Shown: positions 45,299 to 55,036, counted from the stretch's first letter. The stretch: DNA of 64,000 bases from MRBY01 sp943371005 (GCA_943371005.1 CALRTB020000003.1:124001-188000); one strand, 5' to 3'. The notes: generated by a model not told the origin, from the sequence alone. Made by a program: numbers and translations.

Positions 45299-46585
45299 TT
45301 AGGCGATCGCCGCTACCGGAATCTGTAAATGGGGGTAGAGGGGGAACTTCTCACAGAGATCCGCAACGCGCCCCAGACAATCCTGTTTCACCGCTTCATC
45401 ATCGGGATTTAACAGACGATCCGCAATGATGTTAGCAATTTCAGCGAAGTCCACTTCCTTGAGGCCCCGGGTAGTCATCGCTGGCGAACCGAGGCGGATA
45501 CCGCTACCGACCCAGGGTTTTTCGGGGTCAAAGGGAACAGTATTTTTGTTGGCGGTGATGTTGATGCCACTAATTAATTCGTCGGCCCGCTTCCCGTTCA
45601 TACCGATGGAGCGCATATCCACGAGCATCAAGTGATTGTCGGTACCGTTAGAAACCAGCTTGAAGCCACGGCCCACGAGGGTATTGGCCATCGCCTGGGC
45701 ATTGGCAATCACCTGGGCAGAGTAGGCTTTAAATTCCGGTTTGAGGGCTTCGCCGAAGGCCACCGCTTTACCGGCAATGACATGCTCAAGGGGGCCGCCT
45801 TGGCTACCAGGGAACACAGACTTATCAAATTTCTTGCCCAGTTCGGCGTCGCGGGTCATGATCAAACCACCCCGGGGGCCACGTAGGGTCTTGTGGGTGG
45901 TGGTGGTCACGACATCACAGTAAGGAATTGGGTTGGGGTGATGGCCTGTCGCTACCAAACCAGCGATGTGGGCAATGTCTGCCATTAGATAGGCACCGAT
46001 TTCGTCGGCGATCGCCCGGAATTTATCAAACTCGATAATGCGCGGGTAAGCAGAATAACCACAGATGATCAGCTTCGGTTTTTCCCGCAGGGCAATTTCG
46101 CGAATTTCATCATAATCAAGGCGTTCGGTTTCTTTATTGACGCCATATTGCACCACTTCAAACCATTTCCCCGACACATTCACCGGAGAACCGTGGGTGA
46201 GGTGGCCGCCATGGGACAAATCCATCCCCATGATTTTGTCGCCGGGTTCCAGGAGCGTCAGGAACACTGCAAAGTTGGCCTGGGCGCCGGAGTGGGGTTG
46301 AACATTGGCATGGGCCGCCCCAAACAGCTCCTTGACGCGATCAATGGCAATTTGCTCCACTTGATCGACAAATTCACAACCACCGTAATAACGCTTATTG
46401 GGAAGACCTTCGGCATACTTATTCGTGAGGACAGAACCCTGGGCCGCCATCACCGCTGGGGAGGTGAAGTTTTCGCTGGCGATGAGTTCGAGGTGTACCC
46501 GCTGGCGGTTGAGTTCACTGGCAATCACCCCAGCAACGACACTATCAGTTTGGGCTAAGAAATCAAGGTTAGTTTGGGTCACGGT
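45299..46585 (-). CDS. glyA: Serine hydroxymethyltransferase
   Basis: A PLP enzyme that interconverts serine and glycine and supplies 5,10-methylene-tetrahydrofolate; in cyanobacteria it also serves glycine disposal. Landmarks: LIASENFTSPAVMAAQGS, TNKYAEGLPNKRYYGG, VTTTTHKTLRGPRGG with the PLP lysine, and VPFDPEKPWVGSGIRLG. I start at GTG 46585 (VTQTNLDFLAQTD), preceded by AAGGAAG 8 nt upstream, giving 428 residues; an ATG 8 codons upstream (46609) would add an unlikely tail. It has its own terminator. Confidence 0.97.
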   Translation of the reverse strand, partial: TVTQTNLDFLAQTDSVVAGVIASELNRQRVHLELIASENFTSPAVMAAQGSVLTNKYAEGLPNKRYYGGCEFVDQVEQIAIDRVKELFGAAHANVQPHSGAQANFAVFLTLLEPGDKIMGMDLSHGGHLTHGSPVNVSGKWFEVVQYGVNKETERLDYDEIREIALREKPKLIICGYSAYPRIIEFDKFRAIADEIGAYLMADIAHIAGLVATGHHPNPIPYCDVVTTTTHKTLRGPRGGLIMTRDAELGKKFDKSVFPGSQGGPLEHVIAGKAVAFGEALKPEFKAYSAQVIANAQAMANTLVGRGFKLVSNGTDNHLMLVDMRSIGMNGKRADELISGINITANKNTVPFDPEKPWVGSGIRLGSPAMTTRGLKEVDFAEIANIIADRLLNPDDEAVKQDCLGRVADLCEKFPLYPHLQIPVAAIA

Positions 46586-46822
46586 GAGGTCTTCCTTTCG
46601 CAATCGCAAATAAAATTTAAAAATACTTCCTGCGGATGGCGCATTATACCATCGGCATCGCTAAAATTTTAACAAACATTCCTTGTCGAACCGGGCCCCA
46701 TAGATGAAGCGACGGCCCCCAAGGTTAAGCAGTGTAGCAAGTTTAACGAATTTATCAGCAGTTCCCTTTACAATAAAAATTAAGCAAGAGTGGTTGTTGG
46801 GTCCCATGGGAGGCAAGCTCAG

Positions 46823-47023
46823 ATGTTGATGATCCTTACGGATGGACAGATCTTACCCACTGATCAAGTGTGCCAGGGTTGTTTGATGGCGGATCAGAGT
46901 GGCACCCCCCGCGTGCGCCAGGGCAAATTATGCTGCGGCCACCTCATCAATGGTAATTTTCCCAAGGTAGCGACGACCTATGAATGCCAAATGGGTTTTC
47001 GGATTGCCGACGTTGGTGATTAG
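46823..47023 (+). CDS. 66-residue Cys-rich small protein
   Basis: Starts MLMILTDGQILPTDQVCQGC. It has CQGC (residues 17-20), CCGH (about 38-41) and a last Cys near 55, a pattern that could bind zinc or an iron-sulfur cluster. ATG 46823 follows GGGAGG by about 10 nt; the frame is open back to 46790 without support. I believe it belongs to a small conserved cyanobacterial family of unknown role. It is divergent from glyA and convergent with aqpZ. Confidence 0.75.
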   Translation: MLMILTDGQILPTDQVCQGCLMADQSGTPRVRQGKLCCGHLINGNFPKVATTYECQMGFRIADVGD

Positions 47024-47064
47024 GCTTTCTGTTTCCAGTCAATTTAATTCAAAATATTAATCAC

Positions 47065-47103
47065 AAAAATCCCCCAAATTTCGAAAAGTCAAGCAATGGG
47101 GGA
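47065..47103 (-). terminator. Terminator-like hairpin after aqpZ
   Basis: On the minus strand TCCCCCA (47103-47097) pairs with TGGGGGA (47076-47070), then TTTTTGTG. Loop of 20. Located between the convergent 66-residue gene and aqpZ. Confidence 0.65.
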
Positions 47104-47136
47104 GATATTGAGGTAGCAATTATTTATAGGGTAGGC

Positions 47137-47892
47137 CTAAGCGATTGTAGGGGCCTCGGTACCCGTTGCATCTTTTGATTCCCTAAAGAAAGCACTGTAG
47201 GCATATCCTGCGGCGATCGCCCCAAAAATCGGTGCCACCCAAAAGAGCCACAGTTGAGCAATCAATTCAACATTGCCACAAAAGAGAGCGACCCCCGTAC
47301 TCCGGGCCGGATTGACCGAGGTATTTGTGATGGGGATACTGATCAGGTGAATCAAGGTTAAACCAAGACCAATGGCGACTGGGGCAAAACCAGCGGGGGC
47401 ACGACGATCTGTGGAACCCAAGATAATCATCAAAAACATAAAGGTCATGACAATCTCGGTAATGAGAGCCGCCAGTAAGCCATAGCCACCTGGAGAATGG
47501 CTGCCAAAACCATTGGTCGCTAGGGGGTTCGAGCCAGATAAATCTAAAGCGCCATTCCCACTGCCAACCACCAGAATGACAAGGCCAGCCAAGGCTCCTC
47601 CCAATACCTGGGCCACGATGTAGGGAAGTAATTCATTCCCAGGAAAGCGTTTAGCTGCCCAGAGGCCAAAGGAAACTGCCGGGTTAAAGTGTCCTCCAGA
47701 AATATGTCCAAAAGCATAGGCTCCGGTCACAACCGTTAAACCAAAGGCAAGGGAAACCCCAAGGAAGCCCAAACCTAACCCATTGGAAAGATCGTTTTCA
47801 GATAAGGCAACGACAGCCGCAAAAACAGCACTGCCGCATCCCCCCAGAACCAACCAGAACGTTCCGAGAAATTCTGCAATGTATTTTTTCAT
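47137..47892 (-). CDS. aqpZ: Aquaporin Z-type water channel
   Basis: A 251-residue membrane channel with six membrane helices. The two NPA boxes are HFNPAVSFG (about 67) and VNPARSTGVA (about 195). The selectivity filter His and Arg are in place (ITNTSVNPARS gives the Arg after the second NPA). LGTFWLVLGGCGSAVFAA is the typical first helix. Length and motifs fit water rather than glycerol transport. Water channel activity fits osmotic regulation alongside mscL. Confidence 0.96.
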   Translation of the reverse strand: MKKYIAEFLGTFWLVLGGCGSAVFAAVVALSENDLSNGLGLGFLGVSLAFGLTVVTGAYAFGHISGGHFNPAVSFGLWAAKRFPGNELLPYIVAQVLGGALAGLVILVVGSGNGALDLSGSNPLATNGFGSHSPGGYGLLAALITEIVMTFMFLMIILGSTDRRAPAGFAPVAIGLGLTLIHLISIPITNTSVNPARSTGVALFCGNVELIAQLWLFWVAPIFGAIAAGYAYSAFFRESKDATGTEAPTIA

Positions 47893-48034
47893 GGATGTTG
47901 ATTACAAATAGACTACATACATAATTCTCTTTTCAAGCCCAGTGAGAAGCAGCCTCTTTGTCATAAGAGTTCACTAAAGATATGTAATTTCAAGCCCCGC
48001 CCCTCAGCCCAGGATAAATTGCCGACCAATGGGC

Positions 48035-49156
48035 CTATTTCGCGCTTTGCAGCACCAGGCCAGAGGCGATCGCCATCACGATCAGGTTCGGTAACCAGGC
48101 TGCCAAAATAGGGTGCAGATACCCAGCCACGCCTACAGAACTGATCATAAAAGCGAGGAAATAATACCCAAAGATTAACCCCACACAGAGGCCAAACCCC
48201 GTGGCTTTCCCGGCACTCTGGGGCCGCAGACCAATGGCTGCCCCCACGACTCCCAAAGCAAGACAAATGAAGGGGAACGAAATTTTTTCTTGGAAACGCA
48301 CCCGCAACTTACGCAACCAGGCTTCATCCCGGTCAGGGTCGGCGGCAACGGTCTGCATATATTGCTGGAGTTGGGCCAGACTCATATCTTCATGCTTAGG
48401 TAATTCTTCGTCCACCCGCAGTTCGTTACTGAGCTGGATTTGGTGGCGATCAAAGCGCAGCACATTACGGTAGGAACCATCGGCATCGATAAAGTAGATA
48501 ATGCCATTTTGAAAATTCCATTGATTGCGGGCCAGATCCCAGCCCGCGGCATCGGCGGTGACAATTTGGTTGAGGCTGCCGTTGGAGCGGTCGATGATCG
48601 TCAGATCTTTCATCTGCTGTCCGTCAAATTCAGCCGCATAAAATAAGCGTTTGAGGACGTCATCCTCGCCATATTCAGGATAAATAATTTTTTCGTCCCG
48701 AAACGGGGCCTGTTTCTGAAGAAATGCCTGCTCTAAAGTTTGGGTGGCCTGGGCATTGGCGAGGGGAATGACTTGATCTTTAAAAACAAAGGTGATCGCT
48801 GTGGTCAAGATGCTAAATAGCAAAGCGGGCAACACAAGGCGATAAACACTGATGCCCAGGCTGCGGAGGGCAATGATTTCACTATCCCCCGACAGACGAC
48901 TGTAAACAATGAGGGTGGCCAAAAGCACCGCCATGGGCAGGGCAAAACCGATAAATTCAGGCATTTTCAGGGCCATCACCTTGAGAGCCACATCAAAGAG
49001 CAACCGGGATTCTCGCACCTGGGCCAAGAGATCAAAGAGACTACCGACAGCGATCCCCAGGGCGGAAAATAGCCCTAGGCCAAATGCAAAGGCCAAATTG
49101 AGTTCACCAATGATGTAGCGGTCTAAAACGGAAAGGTTCTTGAGCAAAGATTTCAT
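48035..49156 (-). CDS. LptF/LptG-family permease (YjgP/YjgQ)
   Basis: A 373-residue inner-membrane protein of the lipopolysaccharide export ABC transporter family. N-terminal helices lie at about 15-45, 60-90 and 100-125, then a periplasmic domain (about 130-270), then three helices (about 290-370). FALPMAVLLATLIVYSRLSGDSEIIALRSLGIS is the family hallmark (shown here by its parts: GFALPMAVLLAT, RLSGDSEIIALRSLGIS). Cyanobacteria often have a single such gene, pairing with LptB. Its start overlaps the TPR gene stop by 4 bp (49153-49156), implying coupled translation. Confidence 0.93.
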   Translation of the reverse strand: MKSLLKNLSVLDRYIIGELNLAFAFGLGLFSALGIAVGSLFDLLAQVRESRLLFDVALKVMALKMPEFIGFALPMAVLLATLIVYSRLSGDSEIIALRSLGISVYRLVLPALLFSILTTAITFVFKDQVIPLANAQATQTLEQAFLQKQAPFRDEKIIYPEYGEDDVLKRLFYAAEFDGQQMKDLTIIDRSNGSLNQIVTADAAGWDLARNQWNFQNGIIYFIDADGSYRNVLRFDRHQIQLSNELRVDEELPKHEDMSLAQLQQYMQTVAADPDRDEAWLRKLRVRFQEKISFPFICLALGVVGAAIGLRPQSAGKATGFGLCVGLIFGYYFLAFMISSVGVAGYLHPILAAWLPNLIVMAIASGLVLQSAK

Positions 49157-50283
49157 TGAAGCGGCAGGGTGACAATGGCTTGGGTGAAGTCGTTGATATT
49201 GTGGTTTAATTCTTTGGCGATCGCCAATCCCCTTTGGAACGCAACGAGGGCATCGGGGTAGCGGCCTGCCTGTTCATAGAGGGTGCCGAGGGTACGGTAG
49301 GTTTCCATCATCCCAAAGCGGTTATAGCTGGCCGCTTGGACGGTGATCAGTTGTTCATAGACCTGGACGCCAGCAGTGTTTTTCTCCTGGGCTAGGTAAA
49401 GGGTCGCCAACTGGGTGAGGGCACTTTCGGCGGCGTCAAAATACCCCAGTTCCCAGGCGAGGGTGAAGGCGTCACGGCTAAAGCTCACGGCTTGGGGATA
49501 GTCCTGGAGTTGCCCATAGTTAGCGGCGATTTGCTGGTAGGTGCGGATTAGTTGGGGCAGGTTTTGTTCTTGGAAATAAACTGCGGTGAGTTGCCGTTGT
49601 TGGGCGATCGCCTTTTCTGGTTGCTGGGTTTGTTCATAGAGGGCCACCAGTTGTTCCCGGTCGGCATCCGTCAGGGCGTTAAGGGTTTCAATTTCTTCTA
49701 GGGCTTTGAGGGCGGCGTTGGTGTTAAACCAATCTAGGGCCAGTTGGGTAATCAGGCGCAAAATTTCCGGTTTATAAGGATCTTCAAGGGTCTCTAGGTG
49801 CTGCCGATAAAGGGCGATCGCCCGTTGGGAATCCCGAATTTGTTCATAGGCCGTGGCTAGGGGCAGCAGGAGGTTATAGTCTTGGGGGAAATCTTGCTGT
49901 TCGATGGCCACCAAACGTTCGGTGATGATTTCTACTGGCTCCGTTTGGTTATCTTCCCAGGCGATCGCCCCGATCCGCCCTAAACTTCCCACTTCGGCCT
50001 GGCGATCCGGTAAGACTTGCCGTAACCGCAGTTGTCGCCACCACCGAGAAAAGGCTGCCTCTTTGTTGCCCTCGGCCCATTGCTCAAACCCCTCAGCCTC
50101 TAGGGTGATAATTTCCTGGGTCAGTTGGGTGGCTTGGGACTCACTCAAAGGGCGATCGCCTTGCTGTGCGGGGAGCAAAGGATCCTGAATTGGCCCTACC
50201 AGAGATGTCGCCGAAACCTGCCCGGCCCCCATCATTAAGCTGAGGCTAAGAAAAAGCAAAAGTTTGCGATAACAATTGGTCAT
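49153..50283 (-). CDS. Exported TPR-repeat protein
   Basis: A 376-residue protein with a signal peptide (1-25, MTNCYRKLLLFLSLSLMMGA, cleaved after VSA). The rest is a solenoid of about six to seven TPR-like units, for example YNLLLPLATAYEQIRDSQRA, YQQIAANYGQLQDYPQAVSF and YRTLGTLYEQAGRYPDALVA. It should bind other proteins in the periplasm. It precedes, and overlaps by 4 bp, the LptF/G permease gene, so a role in envelope transport is an inference. It is divergent from ppk1, and the two start regions overlap. Confidence 0.9.
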   Translation of the reverse strand: MTNCYRKLLLFLSLSLMMGAGQVSATSLVGPIQDPLLPAQQGDRPLSESQATQLTQEIITLEAEGFEQWAEGNKEAAFSRWWRQLRLRQVLPDRQAEVGSLGRIGAIAWEDNQTEPVEIITERLVAIEQQDFPQDYNLLLPLATAYEQIRDSQRAIALYRQHLETLEDPYKPEILRLITQLALDWFNTNAALKALEEIETLNALTDADREQLVALYEQTQQPEKAIAQQRQLTAVYFQEQNLPQLIRTYQQIAANYGQLQDYPQAVSFSRDAFTLAWELGYFDAAESALTQLATLYLAQEKNTAGVQVYEQLITVQAASYNRFGMMETYRTLGTLYEQAGRYPDALVAFQRGLAIAKELNHNINDFTQAIVTLPLQ

Positions 50284-50353
50284 GGGGTTTACTCTATTAA
50301 CAATGGCGAGAAAGGCTTCCCGTCACAGTTTCGATCCTCTGCATAAAAAGTAT

Positions 50354-52510
50354 ATGTCCTCTGCGAAAACCGCCAGTAAACTCAAAACTGACCTCGATAA
50401 TCCGCAATATTATTTTAATCGGGAACTCAGTTGGCTTGAATTTAACCGCCGCGTGCTCAGCGAGGGATTAGACGACCGCAATGTACTCCTAGAGCGCCTC
50501 AAATTTCTGGCCATTTTTAGCAATAACCTCGACGAATTTTTCATGGTGCGGGTTGCCGGATTGAAGCAACAAGTAGAAGCTGGGGTCAGCAAACTCTCCT
50601 TTGATGGGCGCAATCCCGCCGAACAACTCCAGGACATCTACGAACGCCTCAAACCCCTCGTCCAACTCCAAGACCAACATTTTCAACACACCCTCAAGCC
50701 CCTCCTCGCCCAGGAAGGGATTTACCTCGTTGATTACCTCGATCTCAACCGGGAACAACGGAACTATCTCCATGATTTTTATCGGGAGCATATTTTCCCC
50801 GTCCTGACGCCCCTCGCCGTTGATCCGAGTCACCCATTTCCTCATATTTCTAACCTCAGCCTCAACCTCGCGGTGGTGATCAAAGAACCAGAAAACGAGC
50901 AACAGGAAAGATTTGCCCGGGTCAAGGTGCCGGGAAATTTCCCCCGGTTTGTCACGTTACCACCAGAGCTTTGCTATTACCCCGACCAAGAACAAGCAAT
51001 TTGGGTCGGGGTGCCCATCGAACAGGTGATCGCCCATAATCTGGATACCCTATTCCCGCAGATGAATATCCAGGAGTGCTATGCCTTTCGAGTCACCCGC
51101 AATGCTTCCCTTTCGGTAGAAGAAGATGAAGCTGATGATTTGATGATCGCCATCGAGGAACAGTTACATAAGCGGCGCTTTAGTGGCTCTGTGGTGCGCT
51201 TGGAAATTCACCACTCGATGCCGGAAGATGTGCGACAAATGCTGATCAAGGAAATGGATCTCCAGGACATTGATGTCTATGAGGTAGAAGGCTTAATTGG
51301 CTTGGATTCTTTATTTACCTTCTTGGGTTTACCCCTCAAGCGCCTCAAGGATAAACCCTGGTCACCCACCGCCCCCGCCTGGCTCGATGCAGGCAAAGGC
51401 AGCCGTTCTTCAGAGGAATTTGAGCCGGATTTTTTTGAGCTGATTCGCCAAGGCGATCGCCTTCTACACCACCCATACCATTCTTTTTCGGCCACCGTCC
51501 AAGCCTTTATTACCCAGGCGGCGAAGGATCCCGACGTGCTGGCGATCAAAATGACCCTTTATCGAACCTCCGGCGATTCCCCAATTATTCAATCCCTCAT
51601 CGAAGCCGCCCAAAACGGGAAGCAGGTGGCGGTATTGGTGGAATTGAAAGCCCGCTTTGATGAAGAAAATAACATTAACTGGGCGAGAACCCTCGAACAA
51701 AAAGGGGTTCATGTGGTCTATGGCCTGGCTGGGCTGAAAACCCACACCAAAATTGTCTTGGTAGTGCGCCAGGAGAAAAAGAAAAAAATTCGCCGCTACG
51801 TCCACATTGGCACCGGAAACTATAACCCGAAAACCGCCCGCCTCTATACGGATCTGGGGCTACTGAGTTGCCGGGAAGATTTAGGGGCAGACCTCACGGA
51901 TTTGTTTAATTTCCTCACAGGCTATTCCCGCCAAAGTTCCTACCGGAAGTTGCTGGTGGCCCCTGTGACCCTCAGGCCCCGCATGGTGGCGATGATTGAA
52001 CGGGAAATTGCCCACGTCAAAAATGGCGGCAGTGGACGGATTGTGGCGAAAATGAACTCCCTGGTCGATCTGGAGATGATCCAAACCCTTTACCGGGCGT
52101 CCCAAGCAGGGGTGGAAATTGATCTGATCGTGCGGGGGATTTGTTGTCTGCGCCCTGGCGTCGAAGGCCTCAGTGAGAATATCCGCGTCATCAGTATTAT
52201 TGGGCGTTTTTTGGAACACTCGCGCATTTACTATTTCCAGAATGATGGGGCCGAGGAAATGTATATCGGTAGTGCCGATTGGATGACCCGGAACCTGAGT
52301 CGTCGGGTAGAAGCGGTGGCTCCCGTAGAAGATCCCAAGTTAATTGGTGATCTCAATGAGATTCTGGGGATTATGTTGTCTGACAACCGTTTATCGTGGC
52401 AGCTCCAGAAGGATGGCCATTATCACCAAAAGGAACCCCATGCAGATGGCCATAGTGATAGTACCCACGATATTTTGATGCAGATGGCTCTCCAGGACAG
52501 CTTGGATTAA
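50354..52510 (+). CDS. ppk1: Polyphosphate kinase 1
   Basis: Makes inorganic polyphosphate from ATP. Modules in order: N domain from DNPQYYFNRELSWLEFNRR, a head domain, then two phospholipase-D-like catalytic domains. Visible active-site segments: VLAIKMTLYRTSGDSPII, GLAGLKTHTKIVLVVRQE (with the His that is phosphorylated) and RRYVHIGTGNYNPKTARLYTD. Later STILEHSRIYYF (here GRFLEHSRIYYF) and YIGSADWMTRNLSRRVE follow. I start at ATG 50354 (718 residues, MSSAKTASKLK). ATGs at 50282 and 50303 are in frame and would overlap or abut the divergent TPR gene; no strong ribosome site decides. Confidence 0.96.
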   Translation: MSSAKTASKLKTDLDNPQYYFNRELSWLEFNRRVLSEGLDDRNVLLERLKFLAIFSNNLDEFFMVRVAGLKQQVEAGVSKLSFDGRNPAEQLQDIYERLKPLVQLQDQHFQHTLKPLLAQEGIYLVDYLDLNREQRNYLHDFYREHIFPVLTPLAVDPSHPFPHISNLSLNLAVVIKEPENEQQERFARVKVPGNFPRFVTLPPELCYYPDQEQAIWVGVPIEQVIAHNLDTLFPQMNIQECYAFRVTRNASLSVEEDEADDLMIAIEEQLHKRRFSGSVVRLEIHHSMPEDVRQMLIKEMDLQDIDVYEVEGLIGLDSLFTFLGLPLKRLKDKPWSPTAPAWLDAGKGSRSSEEFEPDFFELIRQGDRLLHHPYHSFSATVQAFITQAAKDPDVLAIKMTLYRTSGDSPIIQSLIEAAQNGKQVAVLVELKARFDEENNINWARTLEQKGVHVVYGLAGLKTHTKIVLVVRQEKKKKIRRYVHIGTGNYNPKTARLYTDLGLLSCREDLGADLTDLFNFLTGYSRQSSYRKLLVAPVTLRPRMVAMIEREIAHVKNGGSGRIVAKMNSLVDLEMIQTLYRASQAGVEIDLIVRGICCLRPGVEGLSENIRVISIIGRFLEHSRIYYFQNDGAEEMYIGSADWMTRNLSRRVEAVAPVEDPKLIGDLNEILGIMLSDNRLSWQLQKDGHYHQKEPHADGHSDSTHDILMQMALQDSLD

Positions 52511-52587
52511 TTTTCGTTGCAGAGAGCTTTAAATTCTGTGGTAGCATCCTAACGTTTTTGACCTGATCTTTTTGTTGCGGAGACACA

Positions 52588-54081
52588 TTGAATTTAAGCG
52601 TTTTAAAACGGGAATGGTTTGCCAATGTGCGGGCCGATATTTTGGCTGGTGCAGTGGTGGGATTGGCTTTGATCCCAGAGGCGATCGCCTTTTCGATTAT
52701 TGCTGGGGTGGATCCGAAGGTGGGCCTATATGCTTCGTTTATCATCGCGGTGATAACGGCCTTTCTGGGGGGCAGACCCGGTTCCATTTCAGCAGCCACA
52801 GGAGCGATGGCCCTGTTGATGATTGATCTAGTGAAAGATCATGGCTTGGAATATTTGTTTGCGACGACCCTCTTGACGGGGGTAATTCAGCTAATTTTTG
52901 GGTTCCTCAAACTGGGCCGTCAGATGAAATATGTGCCGCGAGCGGTGGTCTTGGGCTATGTGAATGCTTTGGCGGTGTTGATTTTCTTGGCCCAACTGCC
53001 CCAACTGATCGGAAAATCACCAATGGTTTATATGCTCACGGCGTTGTCCCTGGTGATTATCTATGGTTTACCCCGGCTAACAACGGTAGTGCCCTCGCCC
53101 TTGGTGACCTTGGCGGTGATGACGGTGGCGGCGATCGCCTTAAATCTAGATGTTCCGACAGTGGGCGATATGGGCGAACTGCCCACGGCCTTGCCTTTCT
53201 TCCGTTTACCCCAGGTGCCCTTGAATTGGGAGACGCTACAGATTATTTTCCCCTACGCGATCACCCTGGCAATTGTTGGTCTTCTGGCCTCGTTCTTGAC
53301 CGCTTCTCTGGTGGATGAGTTGACCGATACCCCCAGTGACAAAAATCAAGAGGCGAAGGGACAGGGCTTTGCCAACATTATCACGGCATTTTTTGGGGGC
53401 ATGGCAGGTTGCGGCATGATTGGCCAATCGGTGATCAATGTCCAGTCCGGTGGCCGGGGCCGTTTATCGACCCTATGTGCGGGGATTTTTCTGTTAATTG
53501 CCATTTTGGGTCTCCAGGATTGGGTGCAACAGATGCCCATGGCGGCTTTGGTGGCGATTATGATCATGGTCTCCATTGGCACGTTCCGCTGGTCTTCTCT
53601 CAAAAATCTGTCCCGTCTGCCGCGCAGTGAATCCATGGTGATGCTGACGACGATGACAGTGATTATCTTGACCCGCAATTTTGCCCTGGGAGTCGCGACG
53701 GGTATTGTGATGAGTACGGTCTTTTTCTCCAATAAAATTGCGCAAGTTGTCTTGGTGGACAAGCGGGTGGAAGCTGGGGGCGATCGCCATGTGTATACCG
53801 TCCGGGGACAAATCTTTTTTGTCTCTAAGGAAGAGTTTTTTGACGCCTTTAATTTTGAGGAAGTCGTCGATGAAGTTGTCATCGATCTCAGTGCGGCCCA
53901 CCTCTGGGATCAAGGGGCCGTGGAAATGCTCGACCGCATCGTGGCAAAGTTTCACCGTACAGGGGCAGAAGTGGAATTACTGGGTCTCAACGCCGAAAGT
54001 GCGAAACTGGTAGATAAGCTGGCCACCTATAGTAAAAAACACCTTGCAAAAGCGACCCCGGCCCCCGTAGACGTTTCTTGA
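52588..54081 (+). CDS. SulP-family anion transporter with STAS domain
   Basis: A 497-residue transporter with about twelve membrane segments and a cytoplasmic STAS domain (about 390-485). The start is TTG 52588 (NLSVLKREWFANV), after GGAGA. The SulP core GLALIPEAIAFSIIAGVDPK and the GCGMIGQSVINVQSGGRGRLST loop are typical (the latter given as GCGMIGQSV and QSGGRGRLST). Substrates in the family include sulfate, bicarbonate and molybdate. Its sequence is not that of BicA, the bicarbonate transporter of PCC 7002 as I recall it. The following USP gene starts right after it. Confidence 0.92.
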   Translation: MNLSVLKREWFANVRADILAGAVVGLALIPEAIAFSIIAGVDPKVGLYASFIIAVITAFLGGRPGSISAATGAMALLMIDLVKDHGLEYLFATTLLTGVIQLIFGFLKLGRQMKYVPRAVVLGYVNALAVLIFLAQLPQLIGKSPMVYMLTALSLVIIYGLPRLTTVVPSPLVTLAVMTVAAIALNLDVPTVGDMGELPTALPFFRLPQVPLNWETLQIIFPYAITLAIVGLLASFLTASLVDELTDTPSDKNQEAKGQGFANIITAFFGGMAGCGMIGQSVINVQSGGRGRLSTLCAGIFLLIAILGLQDWVQQMPMAALVAIMIMVSIGTFRWSSLKNLSRLPRSESMVMLTTMTVIILTRNFALGVATGIVMSTVFFSNKIAQVVLVDKRVEAGGDRHVYTVRGQIFFVSKEEFFDAFNFEEVVDEVVIDLSAAHLWDQGAVEMLDRIVAKFHRTGAEVELLGLNAESAKLVDKLATYSKKHLAKATPAPVDVS

Positions 54082-54095
54082 AAGCCTTAAAAACC

Positions 54096-54959
54096 ATGCA
54101 ACGAATTCTGTTATGTACCGACGGCTCTAACTTTGCCCAGAGTAATTATCAATATGCCGCTTGGTTTGGCGATCGCCTGGGAGCCACCATCGATGTACTC
54201 CATGTCACCGATGCCCGCAGTCGGGCCGCTGCCGATGCCCGTAATTTTAGTGGCAGCATTGGCCTAGGAACATCAGAAAGTCTCCTTCAACGTTTGGTCG
54301 CCCTCGAACATGAAAAAGCCAAGCTTGACCACGAACGGGCAAAATTGATTCTCCAAGAAGCCCAAGAAACCCTCACCGCTGCCGGCCAAGCTCCCGAAAA
54401 GCTCCTCCATGAAGTGGGCTATTTCATCGATTGTCTCCAACATTTAGAACAAAATACCGATCTGATCATCTTGGGTAAACGGGGAGAATCAGAAAATATC
54501 GCCCCCGATCACCTCGGTGCCAATTTGGAACGCCTGATCCGGTCGAGCCATAAACCCTGCCTGGTCACTTCCCGCGAATTTCAACCCATCGAGCGTATTC
54601 TCGTCGCCTACGATGACAGTCCCAGTTGCCGCAAGCTCCTCGATTTTCTGAGTGAATGCGCCGCCCTTAGAGTCTTAGAAATTCATGTGCTGACCGTTAC
54701 GAAAAAACCCGGTGATGCCACCACCAATCCCTGCCTTGCCCAAGCCAAGCAACGATTAAGCACCGCTGGCATTGAGGCCCATTATCACCTCGCCCCAGGC
54801 AACTCCGAAACGGCGATCGCCCAGTTTTGTGACCAAGCCAAAATCAACCTCTTAATGATTGGAGCCTATGGCCATAGCCGCATTCGCCACTTCGTCATTG
54901 GCAGCACCACCGCCCAAATTCTCCGCAGCAGTCGTATCCCTGTCTTCGTTTATCGCTAA
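54096..54959 (+). CDS. Tandem universal stress protein
   Basis: A 287-residue cytoplasmic protein with two USP domains in tandem. The first (about 1-150) starts MQRILLCTDGSNFAQSNYQY; the second (about 165-287) starts ERILVAYDDSPSCRKLLDF and ends with the nucleotide loop LLMIGAYGHSRIRHFVIGST, whose G-x2-G-x9-G-S pattern marks ATP-binding USPs. The first loop is degenerate. I use ATG 54096; a TTG at 54078 overlaps the SulP stop. It probably senses nucleotide state and may regulate the neighbouring transporter; that is inference from adjacency. Confidence 0.9.
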   Translation: MQRILLCTDGSNFAQSNYQYAAWFGDRLGATIDVLHVTDARSRAAADARNFSGSIGLGTSESLLQRLVALEHEKAKLDHERAKLILQEAQETLTAAGQAPEKLLHEVGYFIDCLQHLEQNTDLIILGKRGESENIAPDHLGANLERLIRSSHKPCLVTSREFQPIERILVAYDDSPSCRKLLDFLSECAALRVLEIHVLTVTKKPGDATTNPCLAQAKQRLSTAGIEAHYHLAPGNSETAIAQFCDQAKINLLMIGAYGHSRIRHFVIGSTTAQILRSSRIPVFVYR

Positions 54960-55036
54960 CCGTTTACCGACTGCCGAGCAACACTCCAGAAAGTAAAAAT
55001 AAAAGTATCATCTGGGACATTGCCAAAAAATCATTC

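Noticed and set aside
52588..54081. The SulP gene as the bicarbonate transporter bicA
   Set aside because: Its N-terminal sequence is unlike BicA of PCC 7002 as I remember it, so only the SulP family can be claimed.
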